NCBI GenBank assembly: GCA_001805695.1
Contig: MHGT01000007.1
Coordinates: forward strand, 19,001-51,068
Source of the DNA: Omnitrophica WOR_2 bacterium RIFCSPHIGHO2_02_FULL_67_20
Lineage (GTDB): Bacteria > Omnitrophota > Gorgyraeia > Aquiviventales > Aquiviventaceae
DNA length: 32,068 nt
Direction: 5' to 3'
The notes beneath the pieces are model-generated. The model saw only the letters and a list, made by a program, of their open reading frames with translations. It searched no databases and had not been told where the DNA came from. The translations under genes were made by a program, and so were the position numbers. Of the stretch, positions 26,918 through 32,068 are shown in pieces. Positions within the stretch are counted from its first letter, which is position 1; each line of letters opens with the position of its first letter.

Positions 26918-27133
26918 GTGTCCGTGAGAAGCAGGTAGGAGTAAAATAAACTGGTTACTTGTGCCCGGCGCAAGATGGCGCTGAAGCTGCTGAAGGAACT
27001 GAATGGGTATGAATAAGTGTTTCAGCGCGAGCAGGAAATGGTAATGTGGCATCGGAAGTTCCCTGGAATTCCTTGATCATTCCTAAGGTGGTGCCGGATA
27101 AGCAGTGGTCCGTGACGACCCGAGAGCAGTCTG
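26918..27133. other. Gap with a short unrecognised coding fragment
   Basis: About 216 bases without a convincing gene. At roughly 26965-27016 a short frame reads 'ARRKMALKLLKELNGYE' before a stop; it looks like the end of a broken gene, but I do not recognise it. Nothing else stands out. Confidence 0.3.
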
Positions 27134-27757
27134 ATGAGCAACCAAAGAGCCAATAGCGGAGAGCATGATGCTTGGAGAGTGCTCTTGCCGGTCATCATTG
27201 GTGGAGTGCTCGCAACAGTTGGCGGCATCGTAAGCCAGTATTGTGCGTCGCAGTTTCAATTCTCGACTGAAGCTCGCATCGAGAAGATTCAGGAACAGCG
27301 CCAGGTCTTTGCGCGGCTCATGGGGCGGAAGTTTGCCACCAAGCAACTGCATGTCTCTCGTTACGAGGCGCTCGTCTTTTCTGATTATCACGAGGCGCGT
27401 TGGAAGCGCGCTGGCTCGCCGAACGATTCTCTCGACCTGCAAGAGGCACAGCGCTGGATGCACCGTAGCGAGGATCTTGTTTTCGAGATCGTAAGGAACA
27501 ACCAAATCCTCTTTGAAGACATCGGAGTCGCCCGTGCGCTGTTCCCCAATACGCCGCGCCTTCGCGAATTGGTGGATCGGATTTACAGCTTCAAGGCCCT
27601 GAAAATGTCACAACCTCCAGATGATGCTTCGTTGGAGGAGTTGGTCCAGTGGAAGGACGAGTCTGTTCGGCAGCTACAGTCGGTGGTTGATCGCGAATAC
27701 GGAGAACCAATCGATGAGCTTCTGGTCTACCTCTCGCAGCAGCTTCCGATGGATTGA
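27134..27757 (+). CDS. Unrecognised single-pass membrane protein
   Basis: A 207-residue protein with one membrane helix at about 15-37 ('WRVLLPVIIGGVLATVGGIV') and a charged, mainly helical soluble part (about 45-200), likely cytoplasmic, with possible coiled-coil content. I recognise no enzymatic motif. Similar single-helix orphans are frequent in genomic islands. GC content and codon use are lower than in the genes before 26.3 kb, consistent with acquired DNA. Only a weak ribosome site (GAGAGC) is seen. It stands alone between the terminator and a repeat-rich gap. Confidence 0.65.
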   Translation: MSNQRANSGEHDAWRVLLPVIIGGVLATVGGIVSQYCASQFQFSTEARIEKIQEQRQVFARLMGRKFATKQLHVSRYEALVFSDYHEARWKRAGSPNDSLDLQEAQRWMHRSEDLVFEIVRNNQILFEDIGVARALFPNTPRLRELVDRIYSFKALKMSQPPDDASLEELVQWKDESVRQLQSVVDREYGEPIDELLVYLSQQLPMD

Positions 27758-27806
27758 GTTCGGTGGCGGAGCTCTCGAAAGATTTGCCTAACCGAGGTAT
27801 ACACCC

Positions 27807-27840
27807 GGAACGGAATTCCGGTGACACAATACTATTTCCG
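27807..27840. repeat. REP-like dispersed element around CGGAATTCCG
   Basis: A palindrome CGGAATTCCG is followed by GTGACACAATACTATTTCCG. The minus strand would encode the peptide 'GNSIVSPEF', which I have met as a recurring spurious translation in unrelated genomes, so the element is probably one of the widespread REP-like repeats mobilised by REP-associated transposases. No transposase gene is nearby. Confidence 0.45.
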
Positions 27841-27895
27841 AAATGAATAAGCCTCTCGCGGTCGTTACGTACGGATGTTCCCTCGACTTGCTCTG

Positions 27896-27912
27896 CGGCC
27901 GCTTCGCGGCCG
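27896..27912. repeat. GC-rich hairpin CGGCCGC-TTC-GCGGCCG
   Basis: A perfect 7-bp stem with TTC loop, followed by an A/T-rich AAATAAAA on the plus strand. On the minus strand it is preceded by T-rich sequence, so it is not a normal terminator in either direction. Confidence 0.4.
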
Positions 27913-27921
27913 TCAAATAAA

Positions 27922-28080
27922 ATGTGGATGAGGGGTCCGGTTGTTCCCTCGTCGCGGATCTCGGCCGTCGGCCTCGACCGCTCCTCAGTTTGGGAGGAAC
28001 ACCTTAGTAATATGTGGATGTGGGGTCCGGTTGTTGCCTCGTCGGAGATCTCCGCCTTCGGCGTCGACTCCTCCTCGGCA
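27922..28080. repeat. Tandem pair of structured elements, 90-base period, with compensatory changes
   Basis: Copy 1 starts at 27922 and copy 2 at 28012, both with ATGTGGATG and then GGGGTCCGGTTGTT. About 60 bases align well. Each copy contains a two-part stem: the inner hairpin is GGCC-GTC-GGCC in copy 1 and CGCC-TTC-GGCG in copy 2, and the outer stem is GCGG/CCGC in copy 1 and GGAG/CTCC in copy 2. The differences fall on both partners of the same base pairs, so pairing is kept. There is no convincing gene here; an antisense frame of 187 codons crosses the region but is explained by the repeats. Confidence 0.6.
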
Positions 28081-28150
28081 TCAACCATAGGTCTGGAGTG
28101 AGGATGGTCCTCAGATGAGTAAGAGCATTTTTCTCCAGACCTATGGTTGA
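28081..28150. repeat. Perfect 18-bp inverted repeat; right arm is leader copy A
   Basis: TCAACCATAGGTCTGGAG (28081-28098) and CTCCAGACCTATGGTTGA (28133-28150) enclose 34 bases that hold a small inner hairpin GAGGA-TGG-TCCTC. The right arm continues into the palindrome CTATGG-TTGA-CCATAT (28141-28156). The stretch 28130-28155 matches 31879-31904 at 22 of 26 positions. Confidence 0.7.
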
Positions 28151-28156
28151 CCATAT

Positions 28157-28279
28157 GTGTCTAAAAGGGGGATTCCTGATAGGGAGATTTGGTGGAGGAG
28201 ACCAAGAAGGCTTGGTAGCGCTTCCTTAGTGCTTCAGACGGTGGCTGAGGGGTTGCAGGTGGCGCTGGCCTCGACGTAA
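28157..28279 (+). CDS. Possible 40-residue small protein (copy A)
   Basis: A GTG directly after the palindromic leader opens a 40-codon frame whose end reads 'VAEGLQVALAST'. This resembles the end of the small frame after leader copy B ('LADGFRLVLAGIELK' at 31892-32026). It stops 15 bases before the next membrane-protein gene. Very short and without a ribosome site, so it may equally be a decayed gene or chance. Confidence 0.22.
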   Translation: MSKRGIPDREIWWRRPRRLGSASLVLQTVAEGLQVALAST

Positions 28280-28294
28280 CCAGGGAGCCGTAAA

Positions 28295-28675
28295 ATGGTG
28301 GTCAACGAGGCGTTCGGCTGGTTGTGGATTGTGCTGGGTTTCGCTTCAGGAACGCTCCTGGGGCTGAAGTTCCAGAGCGAAAGCTGGCTGGGAGGCTACG
28401 GTTCTCACAGACGGCGACTGATTCGCCTGGGCCACATTTCCTTCCTGGGACTTGGATTTTTGAACATCCTGTTCGCACATAGTCTTCCGCAACTTCGCCT
28501 GAGCCAGGCATGGTTATCGCTGGCTTCGTGGAGTTTGATGCTCGGAGGTGTGACCATGCCAGTGTGCTGTGGCTTGATGGCATGGCGGAAGAATCTGCAA
28601 CCAATTTTCGCCATCCCAGTCGTTGCCCTTCTCATCGGTGCGTTCCTGGTGCTGATCGGTATGGTGCAGCCATGA
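28295..28675 (+). CDS. Small four-helix membrane protein (unrecognised)
   Basis: A 126-residue protein with four predicted membrane helices (about 7-25, 42-62, 70-90, 100-122). 'LIRLGHISFLGLGFLNILFA' in the second helix looks conserved in style, with a His and Asn inside the membrane. I do not recognise the family. AGGGAG stands 8 bases before the ATG. The stop overlaps the ATG of the radical SAM gene (ATGA), so the two are translated together, which suggests a shared pathway at the membrane. Confidence 0.75.
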   Translation: MVVNEAFGWLWIVLGFASGTLLGLKFQSESWLGGYGSHRRRLIRLGHISFLGLGFLNILFAHSLPQLRLSQAWLSLASWSLMLGGVTMPVCCGLMAWRKNLQPIFAIPVVALLIGAFLVLIGMVQP

Positions 28676-30063
28676 AAGTCGGCTTCATCGCCATGAGTGG
28701 TGTGCGAGCGTACAACGAGGAACTCACGCGAATTGGGCTGACGCTTCCTGGTTTTGTCGAACGCAGCCAGGTCATTGCTTCATTGCCGAGCCTTTCACTT
28801 CTGACATTGGCGGCGATGACTCCACCGCCAATCGAGGTTGAGTATCGTGAGATCAAAGATTTGCGAAACACACCACCCCTTCCTACCGATTACGATCTGG
28901 TCGCCATCTCGTCCTTCTCTGCCCAAATCTACGAAGCCTACCAAGTCGCCGATGAGTATCGCAGACAGGGAATCCCTGTGGTTCTTGGCGGGCTTCATGT
29001 CAGCGTATTACCTGAAGAAGCGAAAACACATTGTACAAGTGTGGTAGTTGGCGAAGGTGAAATATCATGGGGGAAGGTTGTTGCCGATTTCGTTGCAGGG
29101 AAGCTCCAAGACTATTACACCCCTGCTGGGGAGTCGTACAACTTGGCAGACGCTCCGATTCCCCGTTACGAATTGCTAGACATCGAGCAATACAACCGGC
29201 TGACAGTCCAAACCAGTAGAGGCTGTCCTCACCGCTGCGATTTCTGCGCTAGTTCCATTCTGTTGACCCCCAAGTACAAGGTCAAACCTGTTGAACAGGT
29301 CATCGCCGAGATTCGAAGGATCAAGGCGATCTGGAAGCATCCATTCATCGAGTTCGCTGACGACAACAGCTTTGTAATTCGAGAGTATTACAAACGCCTG
29401 CTGCGTGCGCTCAAAGATGAAGGGCTTCGTTGGTTTACGGAAGCAGACATCTCCGTTGCCGAGGATGAGGGGTTGCTGCATCTGATGCGTGAAAGCGGCT
29501 GTCGGCAGGTGCTCATCGGCTTGGAAAGTCCCACACCGCAGGGCTTGGATGGCGTCGAGCAGCGGCGAAACTGGAAACTGAAGAAACTGCCGGACTACGA
29601 GTCAGCGATTCGTACCATTCAAGGGCATGGGATCACTGTGGATGGATGCTTCATCTTGGGACTGGATGGAGATGGTGAAGACATCTTTGATCGCGTCTAC
29701 GAGTTTGTCGAGAATACAGGATTGTATGAAGTGCAACTGACCGTACTGACGCCATTTCCTGGCACGCCGCTCTATCACCGCCTGAGACAGGAAGGGCGTT
29801 TACTCGAAGATCGAGCCTGGCACAAATGCACGCTCTTTGATGTGAATTACGTGCCCAAGCAGATGTCGGTTGAAAGGTTGGAACGTGGATTGGTGGAGCT
29901 ATCAAGAAGGATTTACGATAGTGCGTTTATTCGTGATCGAAGGAGACGCTTTTTCAAGACGCTGCGGAGAAGTGGAGTGGAGTGGTTGCAAAAAATGGAG
30001 GAGGGATGGGGCGATGAGTATCGGGACGATCAAGAAGCTGTTTGTGATCGCCGCGCTGTATGA
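28672..30063 (+). CDS. B12-binding-domain radical SAM protein
   Basis: The 463-residue protein has an N-terminal Rossmann-like domain of the cobalamin-binding type (about 55-135: 'DLVAISSFSAQIYEAYQVAD', 'GIPVVLGGLHVSVLPEEA', 'VVVGEGE') and a radical SAM barrel with the [4Fe-4S] ligands Cys185, Cys189 and Cys192 in 'RGCPHRCDFC'. Like many class B relatives it lacks the DxHxxG His, so cobalamin would bind without a His ligand or not at all. 'TPFPGTPLYHRL' near residue 360 is typical of this group. Relatives modify lipids, hopanoids, antibiotics or chlorophyll precursors; the substrate here is unknown. The membrane proteins on both sides favour a lipid. GC content is lower than the core genes. 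Confidence 0.9.
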   Translation: MKVGFIAMSGVRAYNEELTRIGLTLPGFVERSQVIASLPSLSLLTLAAMTPPPIEVEYREIKDLRNTPPLPTDYDLVAISSFSAQIYEAYQVADEYRRQGIPVVLGGLHVSVLPEEAKTHCTSVVVGEGEISWGKVVADFVAGKLQDYYTPAGESYNLADAPIPRYELLDIEQYNRLTVQTSRGCPHRCDFCASSILLTPKYKVKPVEQVIAEIRRIKAIWKHPFIEFADDNSFVIREYYKRLLRALKDEGLRWFTEADISVAEDEGLLHLMRESGCRQVLIGLESPTPQGLDGVEQRRNWKLKKLPDYESAIRTIQGHGITVDGCFILGLDGDGEDIFDRVYEFVENTGLYEVQLTVLTPFPGTPLYHRLRQEGRLLEDRAWHKCTLFDVNYVPKQMSVERLERGLVELSRRIYDSAFIRDRRRRFFKTLRRSGVEWLQKMEEGWGDEYRDDQEAVCDRRAV

Positions 30064-30394
30064 TTTTGTTCTGGGTGTAGTCTTTTTGGTGGCTTGGAAG
30101 CAGGTCTACAACTATTTCGGGGTGACGCTCCCGAACCACGATGGCTACGTGCAATTTGGGGCGGCACTGGTGGCAATCTTCGGGGTTGGGTTTTGGCTTG
30201 TGGCGCAGAACCCTGAGCGCAACCGTGACATCATCAAAATGGGTGTCCTGTTGAAAATCGCATATTCGGGCGTAGTGCTTGGACACCACTTCTTCGGGAT
30301 GGTTCCAGGCGTGTGGGTTCCGTTTGCCTGGTGCGATCTTGTTTTTCTAGCGTTATTCGTAGCGGCACTGCGTGCCCTGCCATCAAGGGCGTAG
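30014..30394 (+). CDS. Small four-helix membrane protein with conserved polar residues (unrecognised)
   Basis: The 126-residue protein has four membrane helices (about 8-28, 44-62, 73-92, 102-120). Motif-like stretches are 'YFGVTLPNHDGYVQFGAAL', 'NPERNRDIIKMGVLLKIAYS' and 'HHFFGMVPGVWVPFAWCDL', which I believe recur in a family of unknown function. The gene starts 50 bases inside the radical SAM gene, behind GGAGGAGGG, so it is coupled to it. With the gene at 28295 it encloses the radical SAM enzyme between two small membrane proteins. Confidence 0.78.
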   Translation: MSIGTIKKLFVIAALYDFVLGVVFLVAWKQVYNYFGVTLPNHDGYVQFGAALVAIFGVGFWLVAQNPERNRDIIKMGVLLKIAYSGVVLGHHFFGMVPGVWVPFAWCDLVFLALFVAALRALPSRA

Positions 30395-30437
30395 GATAGC
30401 AGAGACTTCTTGCGTGACATAATTGCCCGCTGATCAT

Positions 30438-30650
30438 ATGAATATGACGAAATCCATACATTTAATCACTTACGGCTGTCAGATGAATGAAAGAGATTCC
30501 GAGGAGGTGCTCGGGATGCTGACGGCGCAGGGCTACGAGATCGCCGGGCAGCCGGAAGACGCGGACGTCATCCTCCTGAACACCTGCTCGGTACGAGCCC
30601 ATGCCGAGGAGCGGGCGTTTGGGAAGCTTTCGGGTAGAGAATATTGTTGA
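30438..30650 (+). pseudogene. miaB: MiaB (tRNA methylthiotransferase), N-terminal fragment only
   Basis: Sixty-odd codons match the start of MiaB: 'HLITYGCQMNERDSEEVLGM' with the first cluster Cys, and 'ADVILLNTCSVRAHAEERAF' with the second. MiaB adds a methylthio group to the isopentenyl-A37 of tRNAs and is normally about 440 residues with a radical SAM domain. After 'GKL' (about position 30630) homology stops and the frame ends with 'SGREYC'. The fragment is GC-rich like the core genes, whereas the sequence from 30633 on is AT-rich. The gene was therefore cut by an insertion or deletion at this point. The remainder is not in the window. Confidence 0.72.
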
Positions 30651-30680
30651 CATACAATCCATTTTCGTAGAATATTGACA
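30635..30680 (+). promoter_or_regulatory. Promoter with direct repeat before the AAA ATPase
   Basis: TAGAGAATATTGTTGACA (30635-30652) is echoed by TAGAATATTGACA (30668-30680). TTGACA at 30647-30652 can serve as -35, with GAATAT (30670-30675, spacer 17) or TAGAAT (30668-30673, spacer 15) as -10. The start codon lies only 8-10 bases after the -10 and has no ribosome site, so the transcript may be nearly leaderless. The repeat may be an operator. Confidence 0.45.
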
Positions 30681-30682
30681 GT

Positions 30683-31867
30683 ATGGAATACATCACTAGA
30701 CTGCTGGAACAGAAAATCCGACGGGCCCTCCATCGCAATAGAAGCATCCTGCTCTTCGGGGCCCGGCAGACCGGCAAGACCACGCTGATCAGCCGCTTTC
30801 ACGCGGATCTGGTCATCACCCTCGTGAGGCCGGACATCCGTCAGCGGTATGAAAAGTCACCACAGCTACTGGCCGGTGAGGTGGAGGCGCTCGCCCCCAC
30901 AGCCGCGAACACACGTCCGCTGGTCGTTGTCGATGAAGTGCAAAAAGTGCCAACGTTGTTGGATGTGGTGCAGGACCTCATTGACCGGGGCCGCGCCAAT
31001 TTTGTGCTGACGGGGTCCAGCGCTCGAAAACTTCGCCGCGGCGCCGTCGTCAATCTCCTGCCGGGGCGCGTGGCCACGTTCAGGTTAGATCCGTTCAGTT
31101 TGCGGGAAGTGCCCGCACAGGACGTGCATGAGCGCCTGCTGTACGGGTCGTTGCCCGGCATGCTGGCGGTGCCGGATCGTGCAGATCGAGAAACCGATTT
31201 GGAATCGTATGTGACGACGTATCTGGAAGAAGAGGTGCGGGCAGAGGCGCTTGTGCGGAATGTGGGCGATTTTGCCAGGTTTCTTGAGCTGGCCGCATCC
31301 GAATCCGGCAACATCGTCAACTTGAGAAAATTGTCTCAGGAGATCGGCGTGTCCCATACGACGATCGGGGCCTACTACCAAATTCTCGAAGACTGCCTGA
31401 TCGCCGAGCGGATTGAGCCCGTGACCCACAGCAAGACGAGGAAGAAACTGACCAAATCCGAAAAATACCTGTTCTTTGATTTGGGGGTCCGGCGTCTGGC
31501 AGCCCGAGAAGGCACGAAACTGCCGCGCGATACCTTCGGGCGGCTGTTTGAGCAATTCGTTGGTCTGGAACTGGTTCGGTGCGCCCATGCTGCGCACCGA
31601 ACCCTCGCCATCCGCTTTTGGCGTGATCCGGACGGCCCGGAAGTGGATTGGGTCATCGACGATGAGGGGGCCTATGCCCCCGTGGAAGTGAAATGGACGG
31701 ACCATCCTCGATCCGGCGACATCCGCCATCTGGAAGTGTTCCTCGACGAATATCCCTCGGCCAGGGCCGGGTACATCGTGTGTCACGTGCCGCGTAAAAC
31801 CAAGCTGAGCCGCCGCGTCGTCGCGCTGCCCTGGCAAGCCATTGACGAGCTGATCCCTGCGTCATGA
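30683..31867 (+). CDS. AAA ATPase with DUF4143 C-terminal domain
   Basis: The 394-residue protein has an AAA_14 P-loop domain: Walker A 'GARQTGKT' (26-33), Walker B 'VVVDEVQK' (81-88) and sensor 'FVLTGSSARKLRRG' (107-120). A winged-helix-like linker follows ('NLRKLSQEIGVSHTTIGAYY'), then DUF4143 with 'KYLFFDLGVRRLA' and a nuclease-like end 'GPEVDWVI...PVEVKW' (Asp ... Glu-x-Lys, PD-(D/E)XK pattern). This family is frequent in mobile regions of bacteria and archaea; its role is not established, although defence or toxin-like functions have been suggested. It sits immediately behind the broken miaB, and intermediate GC content suggests transfer. Confidence 0.9.
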   Translation: MEYITRLLEQKIRRALHRNRSILLFGARQTGKTTLISRFHADLVITLVRPDIRQRYEKSPQLLAGEVEALAPTAANTRPLVVVDEVQKVPTLLDVVQDLIDRGRANFVLTGSSARKLRRGAVVNLLPGRVATFRLDPFSLREVPAQDVHERLLYGSLPGMLAVPDRADRETDLESYVTTYLEEEVRAEALVRNVGDFARFLELAASESGNIVNLRKLSQEIGVSHTTIGAYYQILEDCLIAERIEPVTHSKTRKKLTKSEKYLFFDLGVRRLAAREGTKLPRDTFGRLFEQFVGLELVRCAHAAHRTLAIRFWRDPDGPEVDWVIDDEGAYAPVEVKWTDHPRSGDIRHLEVFLDEYPSARAGYIVCHVPRKTKLSRRVVALPWQAIDELIPAS

Positions 31868-31878
31868 CCCGCGCGATC

Positions 31879-31905
31879 TTTCTTCAAACCTATGGGTGAC
31901 CATAG
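31879..31905. repeat. Palindromic leader, copy B
   Basis: CTATGG-GTGA-CCATAG (31890-31905) is a perfect 6-bp palindrome with 4-base spacer, embedded in a stretch matching 28130-28155. It overlaps the possible start codon at 31892, a position suited to autoregulation. Confidence 0.6.
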
Positions 31906-32026
31906 TGGTGCAATACCTGGACTCCCCGCACTATCCAGACAGGCTGTTGCGGAGGACGCCAACCAAGTGTTCGAGGCGCTGGCCGATGGGTTCCGCCTTG
32001 TGCTGGCAGGAATAGAGTTGAAGTGA
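31892..32026 (+). CDS. Possible 44-residue small protein (copy B)
   Basis: An ATG inside the palindromic leader opens 44 codons: start 'MGDHSGAIPGLPALSRQAVA', end 'FEALADGFRLVLAGIELK'. The C-terminal half looks like a regular amphipathic helix. Another ATG follows 2 bases after the stop. I do not recognise it. The parallel with copy A raises it above chance, but it is short and has no ribosome site. Confidence 0.38.
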   Translation: MGDHSGAIPGLPALSRQAVAEDANQVFEALADGFRLVLAGIELK

Positions 32027-32028
32027 TC

Positions 32029-32068
32029 ATGGTAGTGACCCGCTCACTGCAGATGCTCACGGCAGTCG
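32029..32068 (+). CDS. Start of a further reading frame, cut by window edge
   Basis: ATG two bases after the small-protein stop; 13 codons are visible ('MVVTRSLQMLTAV') and open to the end. The first residues recall the start of the membrane protein at 28295 ('MVVNEAFGWLWIV'), in the same position relative to the leader. Too short to judge. Confidence 0.2.
   Translation, partial: MVVTRSLQMLTAV

Noticed and set aside
26918-27133. Transposase remnant
   Set aside because: The short peptide ARRKMALKLLKELNGYE looks like a gene end but I could not match it to any insertion-sequence family, so no call is made.
28081-28150. Integron attC site
   Set aside because: The stem is perfect without the bulged bases of attC, and the terminal boxes do not fit RYYYAAC and GTTRRRY.
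27591-28154. 187-codon minus-strand frame with internally repeated peptides
   Set aside because: The repeats in the peptide come from the tandem structured elements and the REP-like element; the start overlaps the inverted repeat and no domain is recognisable.

Overview
The window is 32 kb of GC-rich bacterial chromosome from a diderm (Gram-negative) organism: it carries both inner-membrane permeases of lipopolysaccharide export (LptF, LptG) and a predicted lipoprotein. I cannot fix the phylum from sequence alone. The mix (archaeal/Thermotoga-type short AhcY, DUF2934, duplicated-permease ABC transporter, word-like intergenic repeats) suits an uncultivated environmental lineage better than a well-studied proteobacterium.

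Layout. (1) 1-3.1 kb, plus strand: the end of a sugar-nucleotidyltransferase gene, then metK and ahcY, two steps of the activated methyl cycle. (2) 3.2-6.3 kb, minus strand: comF, lptF, lptG. (3) 6.4-15.5 kb, plus strand: a DUF255 thioredoxin-fold lipoprotein, DUF2934 protein and a CheY-like receiver, all translationally coupled; then a DEAD-box helicase (variant DEVD), a YchF-like ATPase, a DUF4139 protein, YajQ, a DUF378 membrane protein and a cupin with a long Arg/Gly-rich tail. (4) 15.8-21.6 kb: lpdA, then an Rrf2 regulator followed by a tightly overlapping sulfate-uptake operon (sbp-cysT-cysW-cysA). A pair of AT-rich motifs at both the Rrf2 and sbp start sites suggests that the regulator controls itself and the transporter. 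(5) 21.7-26.3 kb: an ABC importer with a duplicated permease and an ATPase with a C-terminal extension, an isoprenylcysteine-methyltransferase-like membrane protein and an alpha/beta hydrolase.

From about 26.35 kb the character changes to an accessory region with lower GC and many fragments: an internally deleted toxin beside an intact Xre antitoxin, an orphan membrane protein, REP-like and hairpin repeats, a cassette of a B12-type radical SAM enzyme between two four-helix membrane proteins, a miaB gene cut after about 64 codons, and an AAA/DUF4143 ATPase. A palindromic leader followed by a tiny reading frame occurs twice (about 28.13 and 31.88 kb), bracketing the cassette and ATPase.

The most striking pattern is intergenic. 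At least seven gaps of the core region are filled by degenerate tandem arrays, each built from a different 7-base word but all sharing period 7, often with a second array of the reverse-complement word so that the gap can fold into a hairpin. Other candidates are a double hairpin resembling the right end/omega-RNA of IS200/IS605 elements upstream of lpdA, and a tandem pair of structured elements with compensatory base changes at 27.9-28.1 kb. No tRNA, rRNA or CRISPR array was seen.
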